DNA from: Armatimonadota bacterium
Lineage (GTDB): Bacteria > Armatimonadota > Fimbriimonadia > Fimbriimonadales > Fimbriimonadaceae
Length of the DNA: 64,000 nt
Assembly (NCBI GenBank): GCA_016223145.1
Contig: JACRPN010000004.1
Coordinates: 120,704-184,703 of the forward strand
Direction: 5' to 3'
The notes below the pieces were generated by a model. The model saw only the letters and a program-made list of their open reading frames with translations. It did no database searches and was not told the origin of the DNA. Of the stretch, positions 33,834 through 41,056 are shown piece by piece. Every line of letters starts with the position of its first letter. Within the stretch, counting starts at the first letter, position 1. Made by a program: the position numbers and the translations under genes.

Positions 33834-34933
33834 CGCTCGGGTTCTCGAAAAGCCCAGAACTTTTGACCGGCGAAGTTCCAAAATGCCACCATCACGGTCG
33901 CGATCGCCGTGGCGATGCCCCAGCTTCGCAGGGCATGGCCGGGAATCACGTTGTTGAAGCCGGTGGTGATCAGCGTGTTGAGCGCCATGCCGGTCAGCGC
34001 AACGATCACGAACTTGCGGAAGTGCCTCCCCCACTCCTCGGGACCCTCGATCCTGAAGGTCCAGCGGCGGTTCCAGATAAAGCTGTTGACGATGGCAATG
34101 CTGGCCGACACGATTTTGAACACCGGCACAGCCGCCGCAGGTGCGTCTTTGGCGTACTGGAACACCGCGGGAATGTCGGCGATCAGAGTCGCCCCAAACA
34201 CCTGTCCCAGCGGCTTGCCGTCCACCTGGATGCCGAACATCAGCAGCCAGTGAAGCCCAACGTCGATGACCGTCGAGCTGCCGCCCACGACGGCAAACTT
34301 CATGAATTGGCGCACGATCGGCCGCTCCCACGGGGCCTTGGCTGTCTCGGGTGGCTGCTGGATCGGGGTGGTCGTCTGAGATTCCATCGTGATCGCTCTC
34401 GACAAGTATGGCTTGAGCAGGCGCTCACCCATGCGGCTGATCTTCGTTCCGATGAAGTCGCGGCCCGTCGAAGGCTTGACCCAGATGCCCTCCACCCCCG
34501 CGCGATTGGCGCCCCACATGTCCGTGAAGATCTGGTCGCCGATCATCACGGCCTCCTCTGGCTTCCGGCCAAAGTGCTTCAGTGCTTCATAATAGATGGA
34601 GGGATTTGGCTTAAACCTTCCCAGAAAAAACCTAATCCCAAGCTCCGCGGCGATTTGAGTGAGGCGTTTCGGGTGGCGGGTGTTGCTGAGGATGCACACG
34701 TCCATACCGGCTTGCTTGCAGCGCGCGACCCATCCACGCGTCTCATCCGGGATCTCCATCGAGCGCCACGGCAGAAGCGTGTTGTCGGCGTCGAGCATGA
34801 CGAGCCTCTTGCCTCTTCGCGCCAGGTCCTCAGGGTCGATCTCATAGAGCGATCCTGAGGAACTGGAAGGGCAGAACCGCCGAAGTGGACCAGGCAGCCC
34901 GGCAGGGTCGTAGGCGCCCGTGGGAAACGCCAC
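33830..34933 (-). CDS. YqeG-type HAD phosphatase fused to GtrA-like membrane domain
   Basis: 367 residues in two parts. Residues about 1-175 are a YqeG/HAD-IIIA phosphatase: SLYEIDPEDLARRGKRLVMLDADNTLLPW with the catalytic DxDNT, SNTRHP as motif II, and KPNPSIYYEALKHFGRKPEEAVMIGDQIFTDMWGANRAG as motifs III-IV. Residues about 210-365 are a four-helix GtrA domain (VRQFMKFAVVGGSSTVIDVGLHWLL...NSFIWNRRWTFR...FAGQKFWAF), a family tied to polyprenyl-linked sugar transfer. The GTG start overlaps the mltG stop by one base. In Bacillus yqeG is also near aroE, so the neighbourhood is conserved; the fusion is the unusual part. Confidence 0.88.
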   Translation of the reverse strand: MAFPTGAYDPAGLPGPLRRFCPSSSSGSLYEIDPEDLARRGKRLVMLDADNTLLPWRSMEIPDETRGWVARCKQAGMDVCILSNTRHPKRLTQIAAELGIRFFLGRFKPNPSIYYEALKHFGRKPEEAVMIGDQIFTDMWGANRAGVEGIWVKPSTGRDFIGTKISRMGERLLKPYLSRAITMESQTTTPIQQPPETAKAPWERPIVRQFMKFAVVGGSSTVIDVGLHWLLMFGIQVDGKPLGQVFGATLIADIPAVFQYAKDAPAAAVPVFKIVSASIAIVNSFIWNRRWTFRIEGPEEWGRHFRKFVIVALTGMALNTLITTGFNNVIPGHALRSWGIATAIATVMVAFWNFAGQKFWAFREPER

Positions 34934-35943
34934 TAAGGCCCCCCTTGCGCCAAGGCCTTCTTGCGCCGCTGAATGTTCCTTAGGTGCTCGTCGTAAGTGG
35001 CCGAAAAGAGGTGCTTCCCAGTCGGCAGCGCCACATAGTAAAGGTAGCTGTGCTTTGCGGGGTGCAGGGCCGCGTCGATGCTCCTAAAGCTCGGAGAACA
35101 GATCGGCCCAGGCGGGAGCCCCTTGCGCAAGTAGGTGTTGTAAGGGGAATCGGTCCCGGCAATCTCTGCCCGCGAGAGGTTCTTCCACTTCTTCATCGCA
35201 TACAGGATCGTCGCGTCGATCTGCAGAGGCATGCCCAGCCGCAGGCGGTTCTCGATGACCCCGGCGACGATGGGGCGCTCCGGATCTTCCTTCACTTCGA
35301 GCTGAACCAGGGAGGCGACAGTCAGGACCCGACGCAGGTCCTTAGGCGGCTCGATTACCCGCCAGACCTTGTCGCGAAACGCCTCCAACTGGCGCTTCAC
35401 CGTTCCTTCAGCGCCAATCAGTGGCGGAAGGTCGTAGGTGTCTGGATAAAGGTAGCCCTCAAGCGAACCCGATTCGGGGATCGGGAAACCGGCGAGGTCT
35501 TTGAAGCGAGCGGGATCGTGGGCAAGCTCGACGTACTCACCGGCCTTGCAGACTCCGTTCTTCTCCAGCAAGTTTGCGCTGCGCTCAAGCCAGTTGGTCT
35601 CCGGCAGGCGGACCATTCGGCGCACAGGAAGCTGCAGCGCGGCAAGGATCTCCTCGGGCTTCATCCCGGGCCGCACCTGATAGGTGCCCACGCCCACCAA
35701 CGCCGGATACCTCTTGAACCGCGACCAGAGCGCCAAGACTCGCGCGTTGCGCACGATGGAGCGTTTCTCAAGGTCTTCCAAGGCCCGCACCAGGGGCGAA
35801 CGGACCTCGTAGCGGACGTAGACCGGGTCCGCAGGCGGCATCGGCGCAAGCTGAGTGTTCAGCCAATAGCCAAAGCCCGCGCCGGTGAGGATCCCGACGC
35901 CAAGGACCCAGAGGAGGAATCGAACGCGCCTATTCACCGCCAT
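34933..35943 (-). CDS. mltG: endolytic transglycosylase MltG
   Basis: 336 residues. One N-terminal membrane anchor (VRFLLWVLGVGILTGAGFGYWL), a LysM-like segment, then the YceG catalytic domain: SLEGYLYPDTYDLP, VASLVQLEVKEDPERPIVAGVIENRLRLGMPLQIDATILYAM, DSPYNTYLRKGLPPGPICSPSFRSIDAALHPA. It cuts nascent glycan strands and ends their elongation. ATG 35943 is preferred; it overlaps the ruvX stop by about 14 bases. It is part of the hisN-ruvX-mltG-yqeG/gtrA-aroE-sua5 operon. Confidence 0.93.
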   Translation of the reverse strand: MAVNRRVRFLLWVLGVGILTGAGFGYWLNTQLAPMPPADPVYVRYEVRSPLVRALEDLEKRSIVRNARVLALWSRFKRYPALVGVGTYQVRPGMKPEEILAALQLPVRRMVRLPETNWLERSANLLEKNGVCKAGEYVELAHDPARFKDLAGFPIPESGSLEGYLYPDTYDLPPLIGAEGTVKRQLEAFRDKVWRVIEPPKDLRRVLTVASLVQLEVKEDPERPIVAGVIENRLRLGMPLQIDATILYAMKKWKNLSRAEIAGTDSPYNTYLRKGLPPGPICSPSFRSIDAALHPAKHSYLYYVALPTGKHLFSATYDEHLRNIQRRKKALAQGGP

Positions 35944-36400
35944 CCCCCTGCGAATGAGTGCCCGACTGGGTCTCCGCAAAATAGCCCTCGAGCAACAGGG
36001 CTGCGGCCGCGCTGTCTCGACGGCGATCGCGCAGGGAAGCCTTTTGGCCCGATTGGATGAGCGCGTCTTCTGCGCGAACGCTGGTCATGGTTTCGTCAGC
36101 CGTAAGAACCAACATTCCGAGGGCCTCGATCTGTTCCGCGAGGGCACGGCAAAGCCGCTCCATCTTGTCGTCCGCGGCATTCTGTCCAGTCCCGGGCTCG
36201 CCACGATGAGGGTTGATGGGAATGCCGACAAGCACCGCGTCCGCGCCTTCCTTCCGGGCCAACTCCACGATCTGCCGGGCATCCTTGGCGAGCGCTCCCA
36301 GGGCCGACAGATGCGGTCTTGGGCTCGAGGCGCCGAAGTCGCTTTCCCCCACGGCGATCCCGATTCGCCGAGTACCCCAATCAACGGCTACCACTCGCAT
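35930..36400 (-). CDS. ruvX: RuvX/YqgF-family putative Holliday junction resolvase
   Basis: 156 residues of RNase H-like fold. It starts MRVVAVDWGTRRIGIAVGE (catalytic D7), with VGIPINPHRGEPG, ADETMTSVRAED and RRDSAAAALLLEGYF carrying the other acidic residues. Members process nucleic acids, proposed as a resolvase and in rRNA 5' end maturation. The ruvX-mltG pairing is common in bacteria. It begins 11 bases after the hisN stop. Confidence 0.93.
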   Translation of the reverse strand: MRVVAVDWGTRRIGIAVGESDFGASSPRPHLSALGALAKDARQIVELARKEGADAVLVGIPINPHRGEPGTGQNAADDKMERLCRALAEQIEALGMLVLTADETMTSVRAEDALIQSGQKASLRDRRRDSAAAALLLEGYFAETQSGTHSQGDGGE

Positions 36401-36411
36401 CGTTGCTCTCG

Positions 36412-37176
36412 TTAGCCCTGCGAGCGCTCGCCAAACGCCTCCAGCAGGTCATGGTGGAGCCAGCCGTTGCTGCTCAGCCCTTCTGAGGTGGGGTTATCAT
36501 TCCCTTTGAAGTCGGTAAAACGTCCGCCGGCTTCGGTGACGATCATCTTGGGCGCGGCAATGTCCCAGTAGGAAAGCACCGGGTCGATCATCGCCTCAAT
36601 CCGGCCGGTGGCCACCAGAGCGTGGGCATAGGCGTCGCACCAGCCCCTCGTGGCGATGGCGCGCTCACCCAGCCCCACCACGGCCTCCAGACGGCCCGTT
36701 TTCCTCAGCGACGCGTGAGAGCCTGTGCATAGCACCGCGTCGGCGATTCGGACCTTTGCTGAGACCCGGCACGCACGCCCGTTCCAGAAGCAGCCCTTGC
36801 CGCGCTCGGCATAGACCATTTCGTCGAGCGCAGGGAAATACGCGACGCCAAGCTGCGTTTCGGAATCCTCTTCGTAGGCCACCAAGGTGCCGTAGAGAGG
36901 CACGCCGCAAATGAATGACTTGGTGCCATCGATAGGGTCGAGCACCCATCGAGCCGAGGAGGCGCCGGTCAAGCCCTCTTCTTCGCCGAGGATGGAATCT
37001 CCGGGATAGGTCTCGCCAATTGCCTTGCGGAGCTTGGCCTCGGCTTCTCGGTCGGCGATGGTGACGGGCGAGTCGTCGGCTTTCCGTTCGAATCCGATGC
37101 CGCTGCTGAATTGTGCCAGCGTGCCCCGGCCAGCCTCATAAGCGGCCTGTACGGCGAATTGGAGCCGGGGCGACAT
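36412..37176 (-). CDS. hisN: inositol monophosphatase-family histidinol-phosphatase
   Basis: 254 residues with the lithium-sensitive phosphatase motifs: GEEEGLTG, WVLDPIDGTKSFICGVPLYGTLVAY, and WCDAYAHALVATGRIEAMIDPVLSYWDIAAPKMIVTEAGG. The combination DPIDGTKSFxxGxPLxGTLVA matches HisN-type histidinol-phosphatases better than SuhB, so dephosphorylation of L-histidinol phosphate is the likely role. It is the first gene of the packed minus-strand operon, preceded by about 300 bases of repeat DNA. Confidence 0.87.
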   Translation of the reverse strand: MSPRLQFAVQAAYEAGRGTLAQFSSGIGFERKADDSPVTIADREAEAKLRKAIGETYPGDSILGEEEGLTGASSARWVLDPIDGTKSFICGVPLYGTLVAYEEDSETQLGVAYFPALDEMVYAERGKGCFWNGRACRVSAKVRIADAVLCTGSHASLRKTGRLEAVVGLGERAIATRGWCDAYAHALVATGRIEAMIDPVLSYWDIAAPKMIVTEAGGRFTDFKGNDNPTSEGLSSNGWLHHDLLEAFGERSQG

Positions 37177-37487
37177 GCTGGGGAGTGTACCGGCGTCCCT
37201 GCAAGTGCGTGCTCAGTGGTGCGTGGTCTGTAGCCGCCGGTTCCGTGCCGGCGCTCCAGGGAATTTCCTGCAAAGGCGCAAAAACCCCAAGTCTGTAGCC
37301 GCCGGTTCCGTGCCGGCGCGAAAAGCTCTCGCGCTGAGGACGCAGAGTCCCGCAGCGAATCTCAGAGCCTTTCCTTGTAGATGGCCCTGTAGCCGCCGGT
37401 TCCGTGCCGGCGCTGGCTAGGGAGTCTCCCGCAAAGGCACAAAGATGCACAAAGGGGAGGACGCCTTCCCCCTCGGCAACGCCCGCT
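37177..37487. repeat. repeat-filled spacer with three CGCCGG-ttccgtg-CCGGCG hairpins
   Basis: A 27-base unit beginning CTGTAGCCGCCGGTTCCGTG occurs at 37228-37254, 37293-37319 and 37387-37413. Each contains a perfect 6-bp hairpin (37235-37253, 37300-37318, 37394-37412). The units alternate with TTTGCGCCTTTGC-type words, seen on the plus strand as GCAAAGGCGCAAAA and GCAAAGGCACAAAGATGCAC, each flanked by TCCCTGG or TCCCTAGC remnants. No gene is visible. Confidence 0.8.
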
Positions 37488-38282
37488 TCAGAAAAACCGC
37501 AGGTCGGTCCAGACGCCCATCGACACCATACGGACATAGAAGTCGGTAAAGCCCACGCACACCAGGCTGAACCAAGCCCACTTCATGTGCGCCTTGTTCA
37601 GGTTGCTCACGCAGTTGTAGCAGGCAAAGGAGAGCTTGCCCTTCGAGACGTTGTCCCGCCGCCCGGCGATCAGATGCCGGAGCGAATGGCAGCCGAAGGT
37701 GTAGCTCGAAAGGAGCGTCGCGTTCGCCAACAGGACCAAGGTGCCGACTCCCATCCCGAAGTGCTTTCCGCCTTCGGTGTCGGTCCAGATGAAGGCCTGG
37801 ATCGCATCCCACCACAAGAAGCCAAGGATGATGATCGCGAAGTACAGGAAGTACCGGTGGAGGTTCTGCAGGATCATCGGGAACTTCTGCTCGCTGCGAT
37901 ACATATGGCGCGGCTCGCCAACCGCGCAGGCCGGCGGGTCGGCCCAGAAGGACTTATAGTAGGCGCCCCGATAGTAGTAGCACGTAAAGCGAAAGCCCGC
38001 AGGGAACGGCAGGATGATAAACGCCGGGGAGAATGGCAGCCAAGCCGGCCACCAGCCGGGCGCCGCGCCAAACCAGCCGTGCTCGCCAAAGAGCGGCGGC
38101 GAATACATCGGCGAGAGGTAGGGGCCCCACTCGTAGTGCGCGTTTTGGAAGGCGGCCCAGGTGGAATAGACGATAAAGGCAGTCAGTCCCAAGAAAACGG
38201 CCGTCGGCTGAAGCCACCAGGCGTCCACGCGCGCCGTATTCCCAAGACCTCTCCGCTTGACTGTCGATACAGATTTGGCCAT
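37488..38282 (-). CDS. conserved polytopic membrane protein related to proteins near succinate dehydrogenases
   Basis: 264 residues with about five hydrophobic segments. Distinctive conserved stretches are WWLQPTAVFLGLTAFIVYSTWAAFQNAHYEWGPYLSPMYSPPLF, FRFTCYYYRGAYYKSFWADPPACAVGEP, KFPMILQNLHRYFLYFA, SSYTFGCHSLRHLI, and the ending FTDFYVRMVSMGVWTDLRFF. I recognise this pattern from proteins encoded beside succinate dehydrogenase/fumarate reductase genes in Actinobacteria. No sdh gene is near here. The histidines in HRYF and CHSLRH could bind haem, but that is inference. Confidence 0.75.
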   Translation of the reverse strand: MAKSVSTVKRRGLGNTARVDAWWLQPTAVFLGLTAFIVYSTWAAFQNAHYEWGPYLSPMYSPPLFGEHGWFGAAPGWWPAWLPFSPAFIILPFPAGFRFTCYYYRGAYYKSFWADPPACAVGEPRHMYRSEQKFPMILQNLHRYFLYFAIIILGFLWWDAIQAFIWTDTEGGKHFGMGVGTLVLLANATLLSSYTFGCHSLRHLIAGRRDNVSKGKLSFACYNCVSNLNKAHMKWAWFSLVCVGFTDFYVRMVSMGVWTDLRFF

Positions 38283-38361
38283 GGAGCTTTTCCCATGCTA
38301 CCGGACCTCGCGCGGGAACTGCACGATGGCATAATGTGTAGTAAGTTTTAGTGACGGCTTG

Positions 38362-38838
38362 GTGAAAGTCCAGAATAGGATCACGATTAGCTTCCTTCTA
38401 AGCCTGGCATTGCTCCTTTGGAGTGCGCCAAGCTTCGCCGTTCGCGCTTGCCAGACAGAGTCCAGAGGCGACAGTTCCTGCCCCATGCATCGGGCACGGC
38501 AGGACTGCATGCCGCAGCCAATGGCCGCCGATCACTCCTGCTGCAAGACGGGCCAAGAGGCCAATGCTCCCGAGCCGACACCGTCCAAGGAAAAGTGTCA
38601 CTGCGCGATCCGCGGCGGCAGCGTGAAAGATCCGGCCTCGACCGCGAACGCCGCGCCGGCGCCCAGTTTTCCCTTCGTCGACATCCCAGAATCGCCCGCC
38701 CCTCCCGTTGGGCTCCTTCTGCTGGAGCCGCGCGAGCCTGGGGTTTACGCGAACGATTCCGGTCCACCCGGCTCCCTTGTCGTCCTCCTTTCCCATCTTC
38801 GCGCGCCTCCGATCCGTTGTGGTTCGTCCCTGGGCTGA
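38362..38838 (+). CDS. secreted Cys/His-containing hypothetical protein of the copper island
   Basis: 158 residues. A signal peptide (RITISFLLSLALLLWSAPSFAVRA) is followed by a short region with clustered Cys, His and Met (SCPMHRARQDCMPQPMAADHSCCKTG, EKCHCAIRGG). A proline-rich remainder includes a second hydrophobic segment. The residue composition suits soft metal binding. Start at GTG 38362. It opens the efflux island, 38 bases upstream of the YHS-like lipoprotein gene. No known family recognised. Confidence 0.6.
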   Translation: MKVQNRITISFLLSLALLLWSAPSFAVRACQTESRGDSSCPMHRARQDCMPQPMAADHSCCKTGQEANAPEPTPSKEKCHCAIRGGSVKDPASTANAAPAPSFPFVDIPESPAPPVGLLLLEPREPGVYANDSGPPGSLVVLLSHLRAPPIRCGSSLG

Positions 38839-38876
38839 ATGCTCAGCCCCATGACCACGATTGATCGGAGTTTCAC

Positions 38877-39233
38877 ATGCATTACAAGACTTTCTTCGGG
38901 CTAGCCCTGGCTGTCGGGCTCGCCATCCTCATCGTCGGCTGCGGATCGCAAACCGGTGGAGCCCAGGCTTCAGCCGAACCGAAAGCGGCTCAGAGCGCCG
39001 AGTCACCGGCCAACGAAACCGGCAAATCGGCCGAAGAGATCGCCATCTACAAGAACGACAAGGGCGAAATCATCTGCCCGGTGACGGGGGACGTGATCCC
39101 CTCCGTCGACAAGGCATCAGGCTATCAGGACTTTCAGGGCAAGCGCTACTACTTCTGCTGCGGCATGTGCCCGCCCAAGTTCAAGGCGGACCCCGAGAAG
39201 TTCGCCGTTCGGCATGAGATCGAGCCTATGTAG
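38877..39233 (+). CDS. lipoprotein with YHS-like metal-binding domain
   Basis: 118 residues. A lipoprotein signal peptide ends LAILIVGCGSQ, then a low-complexity linker. A C-terminal domain follows: IICPVTGDVIPSVDKASGYQDFQGKRYYFCCGMCPPKFKADPEKF. The spacing CPVTG...YFCCGMC...F is that of YHS/TRASH-type heavy-metal domains. It probably binds or senses copper in the periplasm and passes it to the pump encoded downstream. GGAG stands 8 bases before ATG 38877. Confidence 0.8.
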   Translation: MHYKTFFGLALAVGLAILIVGCGSQTGGAQASAEPKAAQSAESPANETGKSAEEIAIYKNDKGEIICPVTGDVIPSVDKASGYQDFQGKRYYFCCGMCPPKFKADPEKFAVRHEIEPM

Positions 39234-39240
39234 CCACTAG

Positions 39241-39269
39241 GGCATGAGGGGCGTCCCGCCCCTCATGCC
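39241..39269 (+). repeat. perfect 13-bp intercistronic hairpin
   Basis: GGCATGAGGGGCG (39241-39253), loop tcc, and its exact complement (39257-39269). It lies in the 71 bases between the lipoprotein gene and the adaptor gene. There is no T tract, so it is more likely a dispersed hairpin or mRNA-stability element than a terminator. Confidence 0.6.
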
Positions 39270-39304
39270 ACACCCTTGCCCCCTTCCCTTGATCGGAGAA
39301 AACA

Positions 39305-41056
39305 ATGTCAACCCCTCTTCAGTTCGTCAAAGGCCACTGGCTGACGCTGCTGCTGCTCGCGGGCAGCGTGGTCCTGGTGTCTTGGATCGTCCAGACCCAG
39401 CGGCCGCCCGGCGCCATGACCCTCGTCGAGGCGCAGGCTATGGACATGACCGCCATGAAGCCTCCTCCCGGCGTGTTTCCCGTCGGCGTGGAGGAAGCCA
39501 CGGAGCGCCAGATCGGCGACGCGGCGACCTTTCCGGCGGAGGTTTTGGCCTACACCGACGAGGACGTCGTCGCCAGGGTCATGGGCAGGGTCCAAAAAGT
39601 GCTGGTCTACCCGGGCGATAAAGTGCATGCCGGGCAACTGCTCGCCACGCTTCAGGCCGACGAAGTGGGCGCAATGGCGGCGGAATCGAGCCTGATGGCG
39701 TCCTCAAAGGCGGACATGGCTCGTGCTGCCGGCCAAATGTCCAGCGAAAACCGTTCGATGCTGGCCAAGGCCCGAGCGGAAGTTCGAGCCGCAACCGCCG
39801 GCGTCGCCCGCGCTGAAGCCGACCTGGAGGCGATGGCCGCGGAACGGGAGAAGGCTCAACGGGAGGTCGAGATGGCAGGCGCCGACCTGGAACAGGCGCA
39901 GGCCGGCTTCCGCTACGCGGAACAGGAGTTTGGCCGTTCGCAGAAGCTCCACAAGCAGGGAGCAATCTCGCTCGACGAGCTTCAGAGCGCCCAGCGCGAA
40001 AGAGACTCAAGCGCGGCCATGGTTCGAGCCGCCCAGGCAAAGGTGCGCGCCGCTGAGGCCGACACTCAAGTCGCTGATCGGCGCGCTCGGGCATCCGGCA
40101 AGATGCTCGAGGAATCGCAGGCCATGATGGCTGCCGCAGAAGCAGAACGGCGCCAAGCCGAGACGCGGCTTCTGCGATCGGCTACCGAAGCTCGAAGCGC
40201 AGGCGCGGAAGCCCGTTCGGCGCGCGCTGGCGCGGCCGGCGCCGCGGCCATGGCGGACTACCGCAACTTGCGGGCCCTTTCGGCCGGCGAAGTGGCGGAG
40301 CGCATGGTCAGCCCCGGCACGGCGGTGATGCCTGGAATGGTCGTGCTCAAGCTCAAGTCGCTTGAGCGCGCACGGGTTCAAGCAGAGGTCCCGCAGGCCA
40401 TGGCTTCGAAGCTGCGCGTCGGTGACCCGGTGGACGTCATCGGTGACGGTGTTGAGCGTGAGGCGCGTCTCACCAGCATCTTTCCGGCCGTCATGCCCGA
40501 GTCCCGCACGGTTCGCATCGAGGCTGTCGTGGACAACGCAGACCGAGCCCTTTTGCCGGGCATGTTCGCGCGGCTTCGGCTTCGCGGCCCTGAGGGCGCG
40601 GGCGTTTTGACAGTTCGATCGGCGGCGGTTCAAGAGGACCTGGATGGGTCCCGTTTCGTTTGGGTTGTCAACGCCAAGAAGGAAACCCCGACGAAGACCG
40701 ACTGGACCTGCACGATGCACCCGGAGGTCTCCATGCCGGGGCCCGGACTCTGCCCCAAGTGCAAGATGGACCTCGTTCCACGTGAGGGATCGAGCAAGTT
40801 TCAGGTTGCACGGAGAGAGGTTAAGATCGGCAAATCGGACGGGACCTACATCGAGATTTTGGACGGCCTAAAGCACTTTGAGAAGGTCGTCTGGGCCGGC
40901 CAAGAGGACCTCTATCCGGGCGCTCCCGTACAGCCCACCGAGTGGGGCCTCAACGGTCCCAAGTCGCTTCCGAGCCCTGCCGGCGCGCAAGGCGGGGCCA
41001 AGGGCGGTTCTGAGCACGAAGGCCACGACATGTCGAAGATGGAGGGTGGGCGATGA
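39305..41056 (+). CDS. cusB: RND efflux periplasmic adaptor with C-terminal heavy-metal-binding segment
   Basis: 583 residues. An N-terminal membrane anchor is followed by a lipoyl/barrel-sandwich half (GRVQKVLVYPGDKVHAGQLLATLQADE). A very long Ala/Glu/Arg-rich coiled-coil hairpin covers about residues 125-315, and the beta-barrel follows (RVQAEVPQAMASKLRVGDPV). Near the C terminus, TCTMHPEVSMPGPGLCPKCKMDLVPRE is the Cys/Met heavy-metal-binding domain often found on CusB-type adaptors. It links the inner-membrane pump to the outer-membrane channel. Its stop overlaps the pump ATG by 4 bases. Confidence 0.9.
   Translation: MSTPLQFVKGHWLTLLLLAGSVVLVSWIVQTQRPPGAMTLVEAQAMDMTAMKPPPGVFPVGVEEATERQIGDAATFPAEVLAYTDEDVVARVMGRVQKVLVYPGDKVHAGQLLATLQADEVGAMAAESSLMASSKADMARAAGQMSSENRSMLAKARAEVRAATAGVARAEADLEAMAAEREKAQREVEMAGADLEQAQAGFRYAEQEFGRSQKLHKQGAISLDELQSAQRERDSSAAMVRAAQAKVRAAEADTQVADRRARASGKMLEESQAMMAAAEAERRQAETRLLRSATEARSAGAEARSARAGAAGAAAMADYRNLRALSAGEVAERMVSPGTAVMPGMVVLKLKSLERARVQAEVPQAMASKLRVGDPVDVIGDGVEREARLTSIFPAVMPESRTVRIEAVVDNADRALLPGMFARLRLRGPEGAGVLTVRSAAVQEDLDGSRFVWVVNAKKETPTKTDWTCTMHPEVSMPGPGLCPKCKMDLVPREGSSKFQVARREVKIGKSDGTYIEILDGLKHFEKVVWAGQEDLYPGAPVQPTEWGLNGPKSLPSPAGAQGGAKGGSEHEGHDMSKMEGGR

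Noticed and set aside
35280..35310. MltG motif reads ASLVQLE where E. coli has ASIVEKE, suggesting loss of the catalytic Glu
   Set aside because: The second Glu of the motif is kept, and a Gln at the first position is, as far as I recall, common in other phyla. Inactivity is not supported.
37228..37413. Three regularly recurring 27-base units as a possible CRISPR array
   Set aside because: Spacers are of unequal length (38 and 67 bases) and contain other repeat families, and no cas gene is present.
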